Of a stretch of 64,000 bases of DNA, positions 11,136-18,860 are shown piece by piece. Position numbers and translations under genes: made by a program. The stretch is from an uncultured Allomuricauda sp. GTDB taxonomy: Bacteria; Bacteroidota; Bacteroidia; Flavobacteriales; Flavobacteriaceae. Location: NCBI RefSeq assembly GCF_947495325.1, contig NZ_CANLYK010000001.1:248001-312000 (forward strand). Reading direction: 5' to 3'. The notes under the pieces are model-generated. The model searched no databases and was not told where the DNA came from. It saw only the letters and a list, made by a program, of their open reading frames with translations. Numbering within the stretch: position 1 is the stretch's first letter; each line of letters starts with the position of its first letter.

Positions 11136-12341
11136 ATGATTAAAAGTAAGCTAGCTTTTTTTGTTTTTTTACTCTCTGTCCTTTCTTTTACTTCATTCAA
11201 CAAGAATGATACCGAAGTAACCCCAAAAGATAAGTTTGTTGTTGTATTGGATGCAGGTCATGGTGGTCATGATCCTGGTAATTTGGGAAACGGGTACCTT
11301 GAAAAGAACATTGCTTTGGGTATTGTATTGAAAGCTGGTGAAGAATTAGAGAAGAATCCTGATATTGAAGTTATCTACACACGGAAGGATGATACCTTTA
11401 TAGATCTTTTTGTAAGAGGGGAAATCGCTAATCAAGCCAACGCAGATCTCTTTGTGTCGGTACATTGCGATTCACATACTTCAGATGCCCATGGCGCAGG
11501 TACATTTGTTTTGGGACTTCATGTAAATAGACAAAACTTTGAAGTTGCCAAAAAAGAGAACTCCGTAATTTATTTGGAAGATGACTATGAACAGCGCTAT
11601 GCTGAGTACGATATTAATTCGCCAGAATCCGTAATTGGACTTACCATAATGCAAGAAGAGTTTTTGGACCAGAGTATTTTATTGGGAAAAAAACTTCAAG
11701 ATAATTTCACCAAAAAATTGAATCGAAAAGACAGGAAGGTAAAGCAGGCAGGTTTTATAGTGCTTCACCAAACCTTTATGCCAAGTGTCTTGGTAGAAAC
11801 AGGTTTTTTGACCAATAAAGGTGAAGGAAGCTATTTAAACTCCATAAAAGGTCAAAATGAAATGGGTAAGGCTATTGCCAATGCTGTTTTAGCCTATAAA
11901 GAGGATGTTACCAGTGGTATTGCCATTGATACACCAATTGTTAAGGAAGATACACCAGAGCCTACACAAGTGCCTGTAAAGGAAGAACAGGTAGAATCAA
12001 GTAAGGAAGTAACATCAAATACAGATTCTCAACCCAAAGCTGTTACGGTAACAGAAAAAATTGAAAAAACAACACTTCCTGCTAAAACGGGAGTGATTTT
12101 TAAAGTACAGCTTATGGCCAGTGCCAATACAATTCCACTTAGGAGTGAGAATTTTAATGGATTGGATGTACTATCAAAAGAACCAGTTAAGAACCTTTTT
12201 CGTTATATGTACGGGAATACTGATTCATATCAAAAAGCAGAGCAACTGAAAAGAGAAGCTGTTACTAAGGGATACACTACTTGCTATATTGTGGCATATA
12301 AAAATGGCACAAGGGTAACTTTGACCGAAGCTTTAAAATAG
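11136..12341 (+). CDS. N-acetylmuramoyl-L-alanine amidase with SPOR-like C-terminus
   Basis: An exported Amidase_3 enzyme that cuts the amide between MurNAc and the stem peptide during cell separation or remodelling. I start at the ATG at 11136, which gives a signal peptide (MIKSKLAFFVFLLSVLSF) and 401 aa; the frame is open further upstream but runs through the promoter. The zinc and catalytic residues are visible: LDAGHGGHDPG (His42), Glu56 in YLEKN, SVHCDS (His110) and VLVETGFLTN (Glu221). A Thr/Pro/Glu/Val-rich linker (about 260-310) leads to a C-terminal segment like a SPOR domain, which would bind denuded glycan at division sites. It is followed by an MCE protein with its own promoter. 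Confidence 0.92.
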   Translation: MIKSKLAFFVFLLSVLSFTSFNKNDTEVTPKDKFVVVLDAGHGGHDPGNLGNGYLEKNIALGIVLKAGEELEKNPDIEVIYTRKDDTFIDLFVRGEIANQANADLFVSVHCDSHTSDAHGAGTFVLGLHVNRQNFEVAKKENSVIYLEDDYEQRYAEYDINSPESVIGLTIMQEEFLDQSILLGKKLQDNFTKKLNRKDRKVKQAGFIVLHQTFMPSVLVETGFLTNKGEGSYLNSIKGQNEMGKAIANAVLAYKEDVTSGIAIDTPIVKEDTPEPTQVPVKEEQVESSKEVTSNTDSQPKAVTVTEKIEKTTLPAKTGVIFKVQLMASANTIPLRSENFNGLDVLSKEPVKNLFRYMYGNTDSYQKAEQLKREAVTKGYTTCYIVAYKNGTRVTLTEALK

Positions 12342-12358
12342 GTTAACAGGTACAAAAA

Positions 12359-12387
12359 TTGCCTTGTCAAAAATATTCCTAATTTTG
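12359..12387 (+). promoter_or_regulatory. Promoter of the MlaD-like gene (TTG-N18-TAATTTTG)
   Basis: TTG at 12359-12361 and TAATTTTG at 12380-12387 are 18 bp apart, matching the Bacteroidota promoter consensus, and lie 24 bp before the TTG start codon of the MCE gene. Confidence 0.6.
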
Positions 12388-12410
12388 TTTAGAACAGAAA
12401 ACCGAGCCCT

Positions 12411-13376
12411 TTGAAGCTAACCAGAGAAATCAAAACCGGGATTATAGTAATTACAGGAATTTTAGCGGTAATCTTTGGATTAAGCTATTTGAAGTCTTCC
12501 CCATTTTTTGAAAACGATAAAATATTTTACGCGGTATACGACCATGTCGGTGGATTACAGACCGGTACACAAGTATCCATAAACGGACAGGTTGTGGGTA
12601 AAGTGGTAAGCATAAAATTTAAGGACAACAAATTTAGATCTGTTGTTGAGTTTACCGTTAATAAAGATCAAGATTTTTCCAAAAATAGTAGCGCAGAAAT
12701 TTATGATACGGGAATCATAGGTGGAAAGGGTATTCAAATTCTTCCAGTTTTTGATGACGCATCTTTCGCAAAATCGGGAGATACCTTAAACTCAAGTATT
12801 AAACCAGGAATTACCGCCTTGGTACAAGAGAAACTGACTCCACTTCAAACTAAGGTAGAAGGAGCAGTATCCCATGCAGACACATTATTAATGAATTTTA
12901 ATGATATACTGGATGATCAAACACGACATGAATTAAGACAGAGTATAGCAGGTATAAATGACTTGGTAAGCTCATTTAAGGGGAGTGCGGACAAATTGAA
13001 TAGTTTACTGGAAAGCAATAAAGAACAATTGGATAATTCCCTTAAAAATGTGGATAATATAACTACCAACTTTTCCAAGCTTTCAGATTCGTTGGCCAAT
13101 GCTGGCTTGGCAGAGACAGTTTCCAATTTTAAGACAACTGTGGAACGTTTAAACGCAGTCCTTGGAAAGATTGAAAAGGGTGAGGGGTCTCTTGGGAAAC
13201 TGGCCCATGATGAAAAACTATATAACAACCTTGAAGCTGCTTCCAGGGAATTGGATTTATTGCTACAGGACTTTAGGCTCAACCCCAAACGCTATGTAAA
13301 TGTTTCTGTATTTGGAAAGAAACAAAAAGAATATGAGCTTCCGGAGAATGATCCCGCTTCTCAAAATCAGAATTAA
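12411..13376 (+). CDS. MlaD-like MCE-domain protein
   Basis: A 321-aa protein with one N-terminal transmembrane anchor (roughly residues 8-27), an MCE domain (about 37-120, with VGGLQTGTQVSINGQVVG), and a long C-terminal coiled-coil/helical region (about 140-300). MCE proteins of the MlaD type form periplasmic rings that pass lipids between inner and outer membranes; the partner permease and ATPase are not in this window. The start is a TTG codon directly downstream of a good promoter. The gene is followed after 3 bp by the Fe-S protein gene, an arrangement conserved in flavobacteria but without an obvious functional link. Confidence 0.87.
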   Translation: MKLTREIKTGIIVITGILAVIFGLSYLKSSPFFENDKIFYAVYDHVGGLQTGTQVSINGQVVGKVVSIKFKDNKFRSVVEFTVNKDQDFSKNSSAEIYDTGIIGGKGIQILPVFDDASFAKSGDTLNSSIKPGITALVQEKLTPLQTKVEGAVSHADTLLMNFNDILDDQTRHELRQSIAGINDLVSSFKGSADKLNSLLESNKEQLDNSLKNVDNITTNFSKLSDSLANAGLAETVSNFKTTVERLNAVLGKIEKGEGSLGKLAHDEKLYNNLEAASRELDLLLQDFRLNPKRYVNVSVFGKKQKEYELPENDPASQNQN

Positions 13377-13379
13377 TAT

Positions 13380-14702
13380 ATGGAGTACTTGCCCAATATA
13401 CTTTTTACTATAGCCCTAATAATGGGCATTGGTTTTTTTGTGCGAAATGTGAAAAAACTGTCACGAAACATCAAATTGGGAAAAGATGTGGATGTCAGCA
13501 ATGATAAACCACAACGTTGGAAGAATATGGCCAAAATAGCATTGGGCCAGACCAAAATGGTGGTTCGCCCCATAGCGGGACTTATGCATATTATTGTCTA
13601 TGTGGGCTTTGTGATCATTAACCTAGAAGTGCTCGAAATTATATTGGATGGTATCTTGGGAACCCATAGGGTATTTGCCCCTTTAGGTTCGCTATACAAT
13701 CTTTTGATAGGCTCTTTTGAGGTATTGGCATTTATGGTCATTGTAGCTGTTGTTATTTTTTGGGTCAGAAGAAATATCATCAAACTCAAAAGATTCATAA
13801 AGCCTGAAATGGAAGGATGGCCCAAAAAGGACGGCAACATGATCTTATATATTGAGTTTGTACTCATGTTCTTGTTTTTGACCATGAACGCAGCTGACTT
13901 TCAATTACAGCAGATGGGTGCGGCGTATTACACAAAAGCAGGAGCCTTTCCCGTGAGCCAATTTATTGCACCCCTATTTGAGAACATATCCATATCAAAC
14001 TTAATCTTGATTGAGCGCAGTGCATGGTGGCTTCATATTCTTGGAATATTGGCCTTTCTGAATTATCTGTACTATTCCAAGCATTTGCATATTTTACTGG
14101 CATTTCCCAATACCTACTATGGAAAATTAGCACCACAAGGGAAATTCAATAATGTAGAAGCGGTTACCAATGAAGTAAAGCTGATGATGGATCCCTCAGC
14201 TGATCCATTTGCGGCACCTGCCGAAGATACCCCGGACCCTGAAAAGTTTGGTGCTTCAGATGTCATGGATTTAAATTGGGTACAATTACTGAACGCCTAT
14301 ACCTGTACGGAATGTGGTAGATGTACATCAGAGTGCCCTGCTAATCAGACAGGGAAAAAACTATCACCTAGAAAGATAATGATGGACACTAGGGATAGGT
14401 TGGAAGAAGTAGGAAAAAATATAGATGCCAATAAAGGAGTATTTGTCCCAGATGGGAAACAATTGTTGGGCGACTACATTAGTCATGAAGAATTATGGGC
14501 ATGTACTACCTGTAATGCATGTGTTGAAGCCTGCCCTGTAAGCATTGACCCTTTGTCCATTATTATGGAAATGCGCAGATTTTTGGTGATGGAGCAATCC
14601 GCCGCACCAACGGAATTGAACAATATGATGTCCAATATCGAAAATAATGGAGCTCCTTGGCCTTATAATCAAATGGACCGGTTAAATTGGGTAAACGAAT
14701 AA
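13380..14702 (+). CDS. Membrane-bound (Fe-S)-binding oxidoreductase subunit
   Basis: A 440-aa protein with about five N-terminal membrane helices (roughly residues 1-250), including a His-containing helix near GLMHIIVYVGF, followed by a cytoplasmic ferredoxin-type domain. Two 4Fe-4S motifs are visible: CTECGRCTSECP (from about residue 309) and CTTCNACVEACP (from about 375). The architecture is like HdrC/HdrD or LutB-like electron-transfer subunits: the membrane part could bind heme or contact quinone and pass electrons to the next gene product. The substrate is unknown. It forms a tight operon with the following CCG-domain protein (12-bp gap). Confidence 0.85.
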   Translation: MEYLPNILFTIALIMGIGFFVRNVKKLSRNIKLGKDVDVSNDKPQRWKNMAKIALGQTKMVVRPIAGLMHIIVYVGFVIINLEVLEIILDGILGTHRVFAPLGSLYNLLIGSFEVLAFMVIVAVVIFWVRRNIIKLKRFIKPEMEGWPKKDGNMILYIEFVLMFLFLTMNAADFQLQQMGAAYYTKAGAFPVSQFIAPLFENISISNLILIERSAWWLHILGILAFLNYLYYSKHLHILLAFPNTYYGKLAPQGKFNNVEAVTNEVKLMMDPSADPFAAPAEDTPDPEKFGASDVMDLNWVQLLNAYTCTECGRCTSECPANQTGKKLSPRKIMMDTRDRLEEVGKNIDANKGVFVPDGKQLLGDYISHEELWACTTCNACVEACPVSIDPLSIIMEMRRFLVMEQSAAPTELNNMMSNIENNGAPWPYNQMDRLNWVNE

Positions 14703-14714
14703 CTTTCTAGGACT

Positions 14715-15500
14715 ATGAGTGAAGAAATCAAGGTGAAAACCATGGAAGAATTTATTGCTCAAGGTAAGCAGCCGGAAATATTGTTTTGGGTAGGTTCCGC
14801 AGGCAGTTATGATGATAGGGCAAAAAAGATTTCCCGAGCCTTTGTAAAAATATTGAATAGTGCAGGTGTGGAATTTGCCGTTTTGGGCTCAGAGGAAAGT
14901 TGTACGGGGGATGTAGCTAAGCGTGCGGGCAATGAATTTTTGTTTCAAATGCAGGCCATGATGAACATAGAGGTTTTGAACGGTTACGAGATTAAACGTA
15001 TTGTAACCTGTGACCCACATTCATTCAATACCTTGAAAAATGAATATCTAGGTTTAGGTGGAAATTATGATGTTATTCACCATACACAATACATCAAAGA
15101 ATTGATCGATAATGGGCGTTTGTCGATTGAAGGGAAAGTATATAAAGAAAAACGCATAACGTTCCACGACCCTTGTTATCTTGGTAGGGCCAACTCCGTT
15201 TTTGATGCGCCAAGGGATGTTCTTAAGAAAACCAATGCGGACATTGTAGAAATGAAACGTCACAAAAAAACCGCGCTGTGCTGTGGAGCAGGAGGAGCTC
15301 AAATGTTCAAAGAACCCGAAAAAGGGGATATGGATATTAATGTATTACGTACAAAGGATGCGCTGGAAACCAACCCCAACATTATTGCAACCGGATGTCC
15401 GTATTGCAATACCATGATGACGGACGGAATCAAAGCCCACGAAAAGGAAGATAGTGTTACTGTTTTGGATGTAGCTGAACTTATTGCAAATTCTATTTAA
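14715..15500 (+). CDS. Cysteine-rich (CCG) domain Fe-S oxidoreductase subunit
   Basis: A 261-aa soluble protein of the HdrB/LutA/GlpC type. Two cysteine-rich CCG domains are visible; the second includes FHDPCYLGR (about residue 150), LCCGAGGAQMF (about 189) and TGCPYCNTMM (about 228), cysteines that bind an Fe-S cluster in heterodisulfide reductase HdrB. With the upstream membrane Fe-S protein it should form a two-subunit redox complex. Family knowledge gives the electron-transfer role; the physiological substrate cannot be told from sequence. Confidence 0.86.
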   Translation: MSEEIKVKTMEEFIAQGKQPEILFWVGSAGSYDDRAKKISRAFVKILNSAGVEFAVLGSEESCTGDVAKRAGNEFLFQMQAMMNIEVLNGYEIKRIVTCDPHSFNTLKNEYLGLGGNYDVIHHTQYIKELIDNGRLSIEGKVYKEKRITFHDPCYLGRANSVFDAPRDVLKKTNADIVEMKRHKKTALCCGAGGAQMFKEPEKGDMDINVLRTKDALETNPNIIATGCPYCNTMMTDGIKAHEKEDSVTVLDVAELIANSI

Positions 15501-15501
15501 A

Positions 15502-15984
15502 ATGCTAGTAGATTTTAAAACATTGCCAGAAACTTCGCGAATTTGGATATACCAATCCAACCGAAGCTTTAAAGAATCGGAATTACAGGAAATAGAACAA
15601 AATCTAGCCAATTTTATTCAAGAGTGGACCGCACATGGTAGTGAATTGGAGGCGGGATTTGAAATAAAATACAAAAGATTCATAATCATTGCCCTAGATC
15701 AGACCAATGCAAGCGCTTCAGGCTGCTCCATAGATGCCTCGGTACATTTTATACAAGCCTTGGAGAAAAAATATAACGTAAGCCTTTTGGACCGTATGAA
15801 CGTTTCATTTAAACAAGGTGAATATGTAACGTACAAATCTTTACAGGACTTTAAAAAAATGGCAAAAGAGAAGGCCATTTCAAAAAACACCATCGTATTC
15901 AATAATTTGGTGGCCAACAAGCAGGAGTATTTGGAGCATTGGGAGGTCCCTGCTTCTGAAAGCTGGCACTCACGGTTTGTGTAG
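15502..15984 (+). CDS. Conserved Bacteroidota small protein (often misnamed ABC transporter ATPase)
   Basis: A 160-aa cytoplasmic protein starting at the ATG at 15502, one base after the previous stop codon, so translation is probably coupled. I recognise it as a conserved flavobacterial protein (LPETSRIWIYQSNR at the start, DGCSIDASVHF-like GCSIDASVHFIQ in the middle). Similar proteins are often labelled ABC transporter ATPase, but no Walker A, Walker B or LSGGQ motif can be seen. Its steady place behind the two Fe-S genes suggests a role linked to that complex; the function is unknown. Confidence 0.8.
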   Translation: MLVDFKTLPETSRIWIYQSNRSFKESELQEIEQNLANFIQEWTAHGSELEAGFEIKYKRFIIIALDQTNASASGCSIDASVHFIQALEKKYNVSLLDRMNVSFKQGEYVTYKSLQDFKKMAKEKAISKNTIVFNNLVANKQEYLEHWEVPASESWHSRFV

Positions 15985-16007
15985 CATTTGTGCTAACAAT
16001 ATTTAGA

Positions 16008-16095
16008 AGCTCGTAGAATAGCATATTGCCAAATTAGTTGATTTTACTCAGGTCATCCGTCAATTTACCCTAGATTTTCATGCCAAAATATCCCG
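16008..16095 (+). repeat. Imperfect direct repeat, copy A
   Basis: From AGCTCGT through CTCAGGTCATCCGTCA to AAAATATCCCG. It aligns with copy B at 16620-16700 (AGCTCGT, CTTAGGTCATCCCTCA, AAAATCTCCG) with small gaps. The two copies lie about 610 bp apart, on either side of the lipoprotein gene at 16193. Confidence 0.6.
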
Positions 16096-16192
16096 TAAAC
16101 GTAGGCATTAATAGGTCAAAAAAGCAGAAATACACGCAACCTTTCAATTGAAAATTCATCTATTATTTTGTTGAATATTAACTGTTTGAACT

Positions 16193-16579
16193 ATGAAATA
16201 TGGACTATTGTTATTAGCACTTACCTTTCTGTGCTGTTCCGCGGATGACACGAAAAGTCTAACTTCTACTAACCTTCAAGGAAAATGGATTGAGACTGAA
16301 ACCCGACTCGACACATTGTCTTTTGAATCTTGGGAGAATTTAGAGATTATGAATTTGAATCGTGGAAAAGAAATGAAGGATGGGTATTTGTTGCCTAAAT
16401 CTGGGTCAGGACCTTACAACTACATTCTTTTAGAAGAAAAAATATCTTTAAATTCCATGCTATCTAGTGATTCAAACTATGACGACTATTATTTAAAAAT
16501 AATTGGGAATAAATTGAACATTGGAAATTTTTATGGTGACACTTCTGGAGAAATCTTAACATTTGAAAAGTTGGATTAA
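16193..16579 (+). CDS. Orphan lipoprotein of unknown function
   Basis: 128 aa with a lipoprotein signal (MKYGLLLLALTFLCCS; lipidation at one of the Cys14-15 pair). The mature part, with NLQGKWIETETRLDTLSF, resembles the lipocalin-like GKW opening of many Bacteroidota lipoproteins, but I do not recognise a family with confidence. It stands alone in an accessory island, with non-coding DNA on both sides and an imperfect repeat on each flank, which suggests horizontal gain as a small cassette-like unit. Confidence 0.65.
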   Translation: MKYGLLLLALTFLCCSADDTKSLTSTNLQGKWIETETRLDTLSFESWENLEIMNLNRGKEMKDGYLLPKSGSGPYNYILLEEKISLNSMLSSDSNYDDYYLKIIGNKLNIGNFYGDTSGEILTFEKLD

Positions 16580-16619
16580 AAAATTCACTCACAAATATAA
16601 AAGGACATAACCCTGGCAC

Positions 16620-16700
16620 AGCTCGTTAACTTATGGACGCACATATGGATTTACTTAGGTCATCCCTCATTTAACCTAGACTTTTACAGTAAAATCTCCG
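16620..16700 (+). repeat. Imperfect direct repeat, copy B
   Basis: The partner of copy A at 16008-16095. The common core GGTCATCC.TCA.TTTA.CCTAGA is shared, with the AGCTCGT element about 30 bp upstream of the core in both copies. Confidence 0.6.
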
Positions 16701-16752
16701 AATTTCACGGATCTGTCGCTAAAGACAATTAAAACAGTTCTTATAGCCTAAC

Positions 16753-16767
16753 GTTGTAGCCAATTAT
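16753..16767 (+). repeat. Left arm of inverted repeat bounding the amidohydrolase gene
   Basis: GTTGTAGCCAATTAT is complementary at 14 of 15 positions to ATAACTGGCTACAAC at 18494-18508, which begins at the stop codon of the amidohydrolase gene. It is preceded by GCCTAAC, which fits the RYYYAAC form of integron attC core sites, but the arm itself does not match GTTRRRY. Confidence 0.55.
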
Positions 16768-17003
16768 GGCTCAGAATGTAGGTGGACTAACAAAAATCTA
16801 AACACAGGCAACCATTAGTATCCTATTTTACGTCTTTATTGAAAAACAACAAGACAAATGCAAAAAATAGTATTCACAATTATACCTGTGATTTCCATAA
16901 GTTTAAACTATGTTCAATCGCCCAAAGAACAATTAAGGCTTATAAATTCTGTAACAAGCTGAGGATATAATCGTATTCAGTTAAAAACTAAAGAAGATGA
17001 TTA

Positions 17004-18497
17004 ATGAAAAAAATACTAACTATTCTCCTTACTACAATTTTATTCTCTTGTCAGGACAATAAAGAACAACTGAATCTTACAGAAGGTCTGTACATATCAA
17101 ACGTTACCATTATCTCAACAGAAGATGGAAATTATAGCCCATATATCGGTCATTTAGTGGTCGAAAAAGATAAAATCGTTTATATAGACAAGAATGAGCC
17201 AAACATAAGCGGAACATTTGAACAGATTGATGGAACTGGGAAATTTATAATTCCAGGGTTAATTGATAGTCATGTTCATATTACAGATGTACAAGGAATG
17301 CTTCAACACCATATAGAAAAGTACCCTGAAATAGTCAAAGAATTTAATAGCCAAATGCCTAGAAGCTATTTATACTATGGCTTTACCACACTCATTAATC
17401 TTGGGGGCATATCTGATGAACGAATCAATTCTTTTAACAAGCAACCTGTAAAACCCGACTTATATCATACTGGATATTCAGGAGCTGCGGTTGCAAATGG
17501 TTACCCAATGAATTTTACACCTGAAGAATTTCGATTTGAATTTGCGCCAAATTTCATATACATGGAAAGTCAGGCAGAGAATATACCAGATAAGTATAAA
17601 CCAGCCAACCATACACCTAAAGCAGTTGTTAATCGTATTAAAAATTCTGGGGCTATTGCTGTAAAATCTTATTATGAGTCAGGTTTTGGACGGATATCTA
17701 ATTTACCTCTGCCAACCAAAAGTATTATGACTGAATTACTTAAAGAGTCACATGCAAATGGGCTTGTCCTTACAGTTCATGCTAATTCACTTGAAGGACA
17801 TTCTTTTTTGGCTGATATAGGAGTAGATATTATAGCGCATGGACTATGGAGCTGGGAAAAGTATAAGGATGTACCAACGGACTCTCTTCCTTTAGAAATA
17901 AAAAAAATGTTGGATTTACAAATTCAAAAAAGAATAGGCTATACGCCCACATTAGCAGTCATTGCAGGAGAGGGAGCTTTAGTTGATAATAAATTCCTTA
18001 ATCAGTCTGCCTTAAAAAAAGTGGTTCCTAAAAATTTACTTGAATGGTATAAAACGGAAGAAGGTCAATGGTTTGCCAAAGACCTTTTTAGTGAATCTAA
18101 TGTAGAAGAGGTACATAAAATCTATGGCAATGTACAAGCTCATGCAATGCTAGTTTTAAAATACCTTTCTGACAATAATGGTCTAATTCTATTTGGCTCA
18201 GATACTCCATCTGGCCCAATTTATGGTAATCAACCTGGTCATAATGGATATTGGGAACTCAAATTAATGGAAGAAGCAAAAGTTCCTTTAAATAAAATAC
18301 TTTCCTCTGCTACAATTAATAATGCTAAAGCTTTTCATTTAGATTCTTCTATTGGCTCATTGGATATCGGAAAAAAGGCTAATATAATTATGATGACTAA
18401 AAACCCTTTAATGGATATTGAAGCATATGATGCTATAGAGAAAGTTGTTATTGGAGGTAAAATCATAAAAAGAGAAGATTTAGAGGTCAAAGAATAA
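17004..18497 (+). CDS. Amidohydrolase-family lipoprotein
   Basis: A 497-aa metal-dependent hydrolase exported as a lipoprotein (MKKILTILLTTILFSC, lipid on Cys16). Amidohydrolase superfamily residues are clear: the PGLIDSHVH metal-binding HxH, the probable carboxylated Lys in AVKSYYESG, later ligands in TVHANS and IAHGLWS, and the catalytic Asp in FGSDTPSG. It ends with the beta-sandwich segment GSLDIGKKANIIMM. Closest in type to imidazolonepropionase/dipeptidase-like enzymes; the substrate is unknown and action would be at the periplasm or cell surface. It is a lone gene in an accessory island, bounded by inverted repeats, and more AT-rich in feel than the housekeeping neighbours. Confidence 0.87.
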   Translation: MKKILTILLTTILFSCQDNKEQLNLTEGLYISNVTIISTEDGNYSPYIGHLVVEKDKIVYIDKNEPNISGTFEQIDGTGKFIIPGLIDSHVHITDVQGMLQHHIEKYPEIVKEFNSQMPRSYLYYGFTTLINLGGISDERINSFNKQPVKPDLYHTGYSGAAVANGYPMNFTPEEFRFEFAPNFIYMESQAENIPDKYKPANHTPKAVVNRIKNSGAIAVKSYYESGFGRISNLPLPTKSIMTELLKESHANGLVLTVHANSLEGHSFLADIGVDIIAHGLWSWEKYKDVPTDSLPLEIKKMLDLQIQKRIGYTPTLAVIAGEGALVDNKFLNQSALKKVVPKNLLEWYKTEEGQWFAKDLFSESNVEEVHKIYGNVQAHAMLVLKYLSDNNGLILFGSDTPSGPIYGNQPGHNGYWELKLMEEAKVPLNKILSSATINNAKAFHLDSSIGSLDIGKKANIIMMTKNPLMDIEAYDAIEKVVIGGKIIKREDLEVKE

Positions 18498-18625
18498 CTG
18501 GCTACAACAATGGCTATAAATAATTGTTTGTTCTGTTCTCACTCGGAAAATCCACAAGATTTTCCTTTGGTATGTGAATGTTTACTAAATTAGTTGCCAA
18601 AGCACGCAACTATCCATAGCCGAGA
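18494..18625 (+). repeat. attC-like nested hairpin after the amidohydrolase gene
   Basis: It begins with ATAACTGGCTACAAC (inverted copy of 16753-16767). Outer arms GGCTATAAATAATTG (18512-18526) and CAACTATCCATAGCC (18607-18621) are complementary at 12 of 15 positions. Inside lies a perfect 8-bp hairpin, GGAAAATC/GATTTTCC (18545-18565). A long imperfect stem right after a stop codon resembles integron cassette recombination sites; no integrase is seen. Confidence 0.5.
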
Positions 18626-18860
18626 CCGATAAGTGCAATCCCCATAACTTCTATCAAAAATTCTTTTTTCGTTTTAAGGAAAAGTCGCTTCCAAAACAAG
18701 AAATCAATTTATAACCTCGCTTGTCCTTAGAAAACTTAGATTGGGAGTTTTAATGGTTATCTGTATGCAAGACTTGTTTAAATTCTCTTAATAAATGTGC
18801 TTTCTTCGATGAAATACAATATTTTTATGCGTTATAAGTTCATGTCCTAGACAAGATTTT
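18626..18860. other. Remainder of intergenic region before the GH3 gene
   Basis: With the hairpin before it this makes a 363-bp gap. I see no gene. TTCGATGAAATAC at 18805-18817 is the reverse complement of the GTATTTCATCGA motif also found at 38011 and 38073. No clear -7 element is seen. Confidence 0.5.

Larger units (their letters stand above)
16580..17003. other. Intergenic region with repeat copy B and cassette-boundary-like site
   Basis: 424 bp without a convincing gene. It holds repeat copy B (16620-16700) and the left arm of a 15-bp inverted repeat (16753-16767). A 34-codon open frame at 16858-16962 (MQKIVFTIIPVISI...) has a hydrophobic start but no support as a gene. Confidence 0.6.

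Noticed and set aside
16858..16962. 34-codon open frame starting MQKIVFTIIPV
   Set aside because: Hydrophobic start only; no family, no promoter, and it lies in decayed-looking intergenic DNA.
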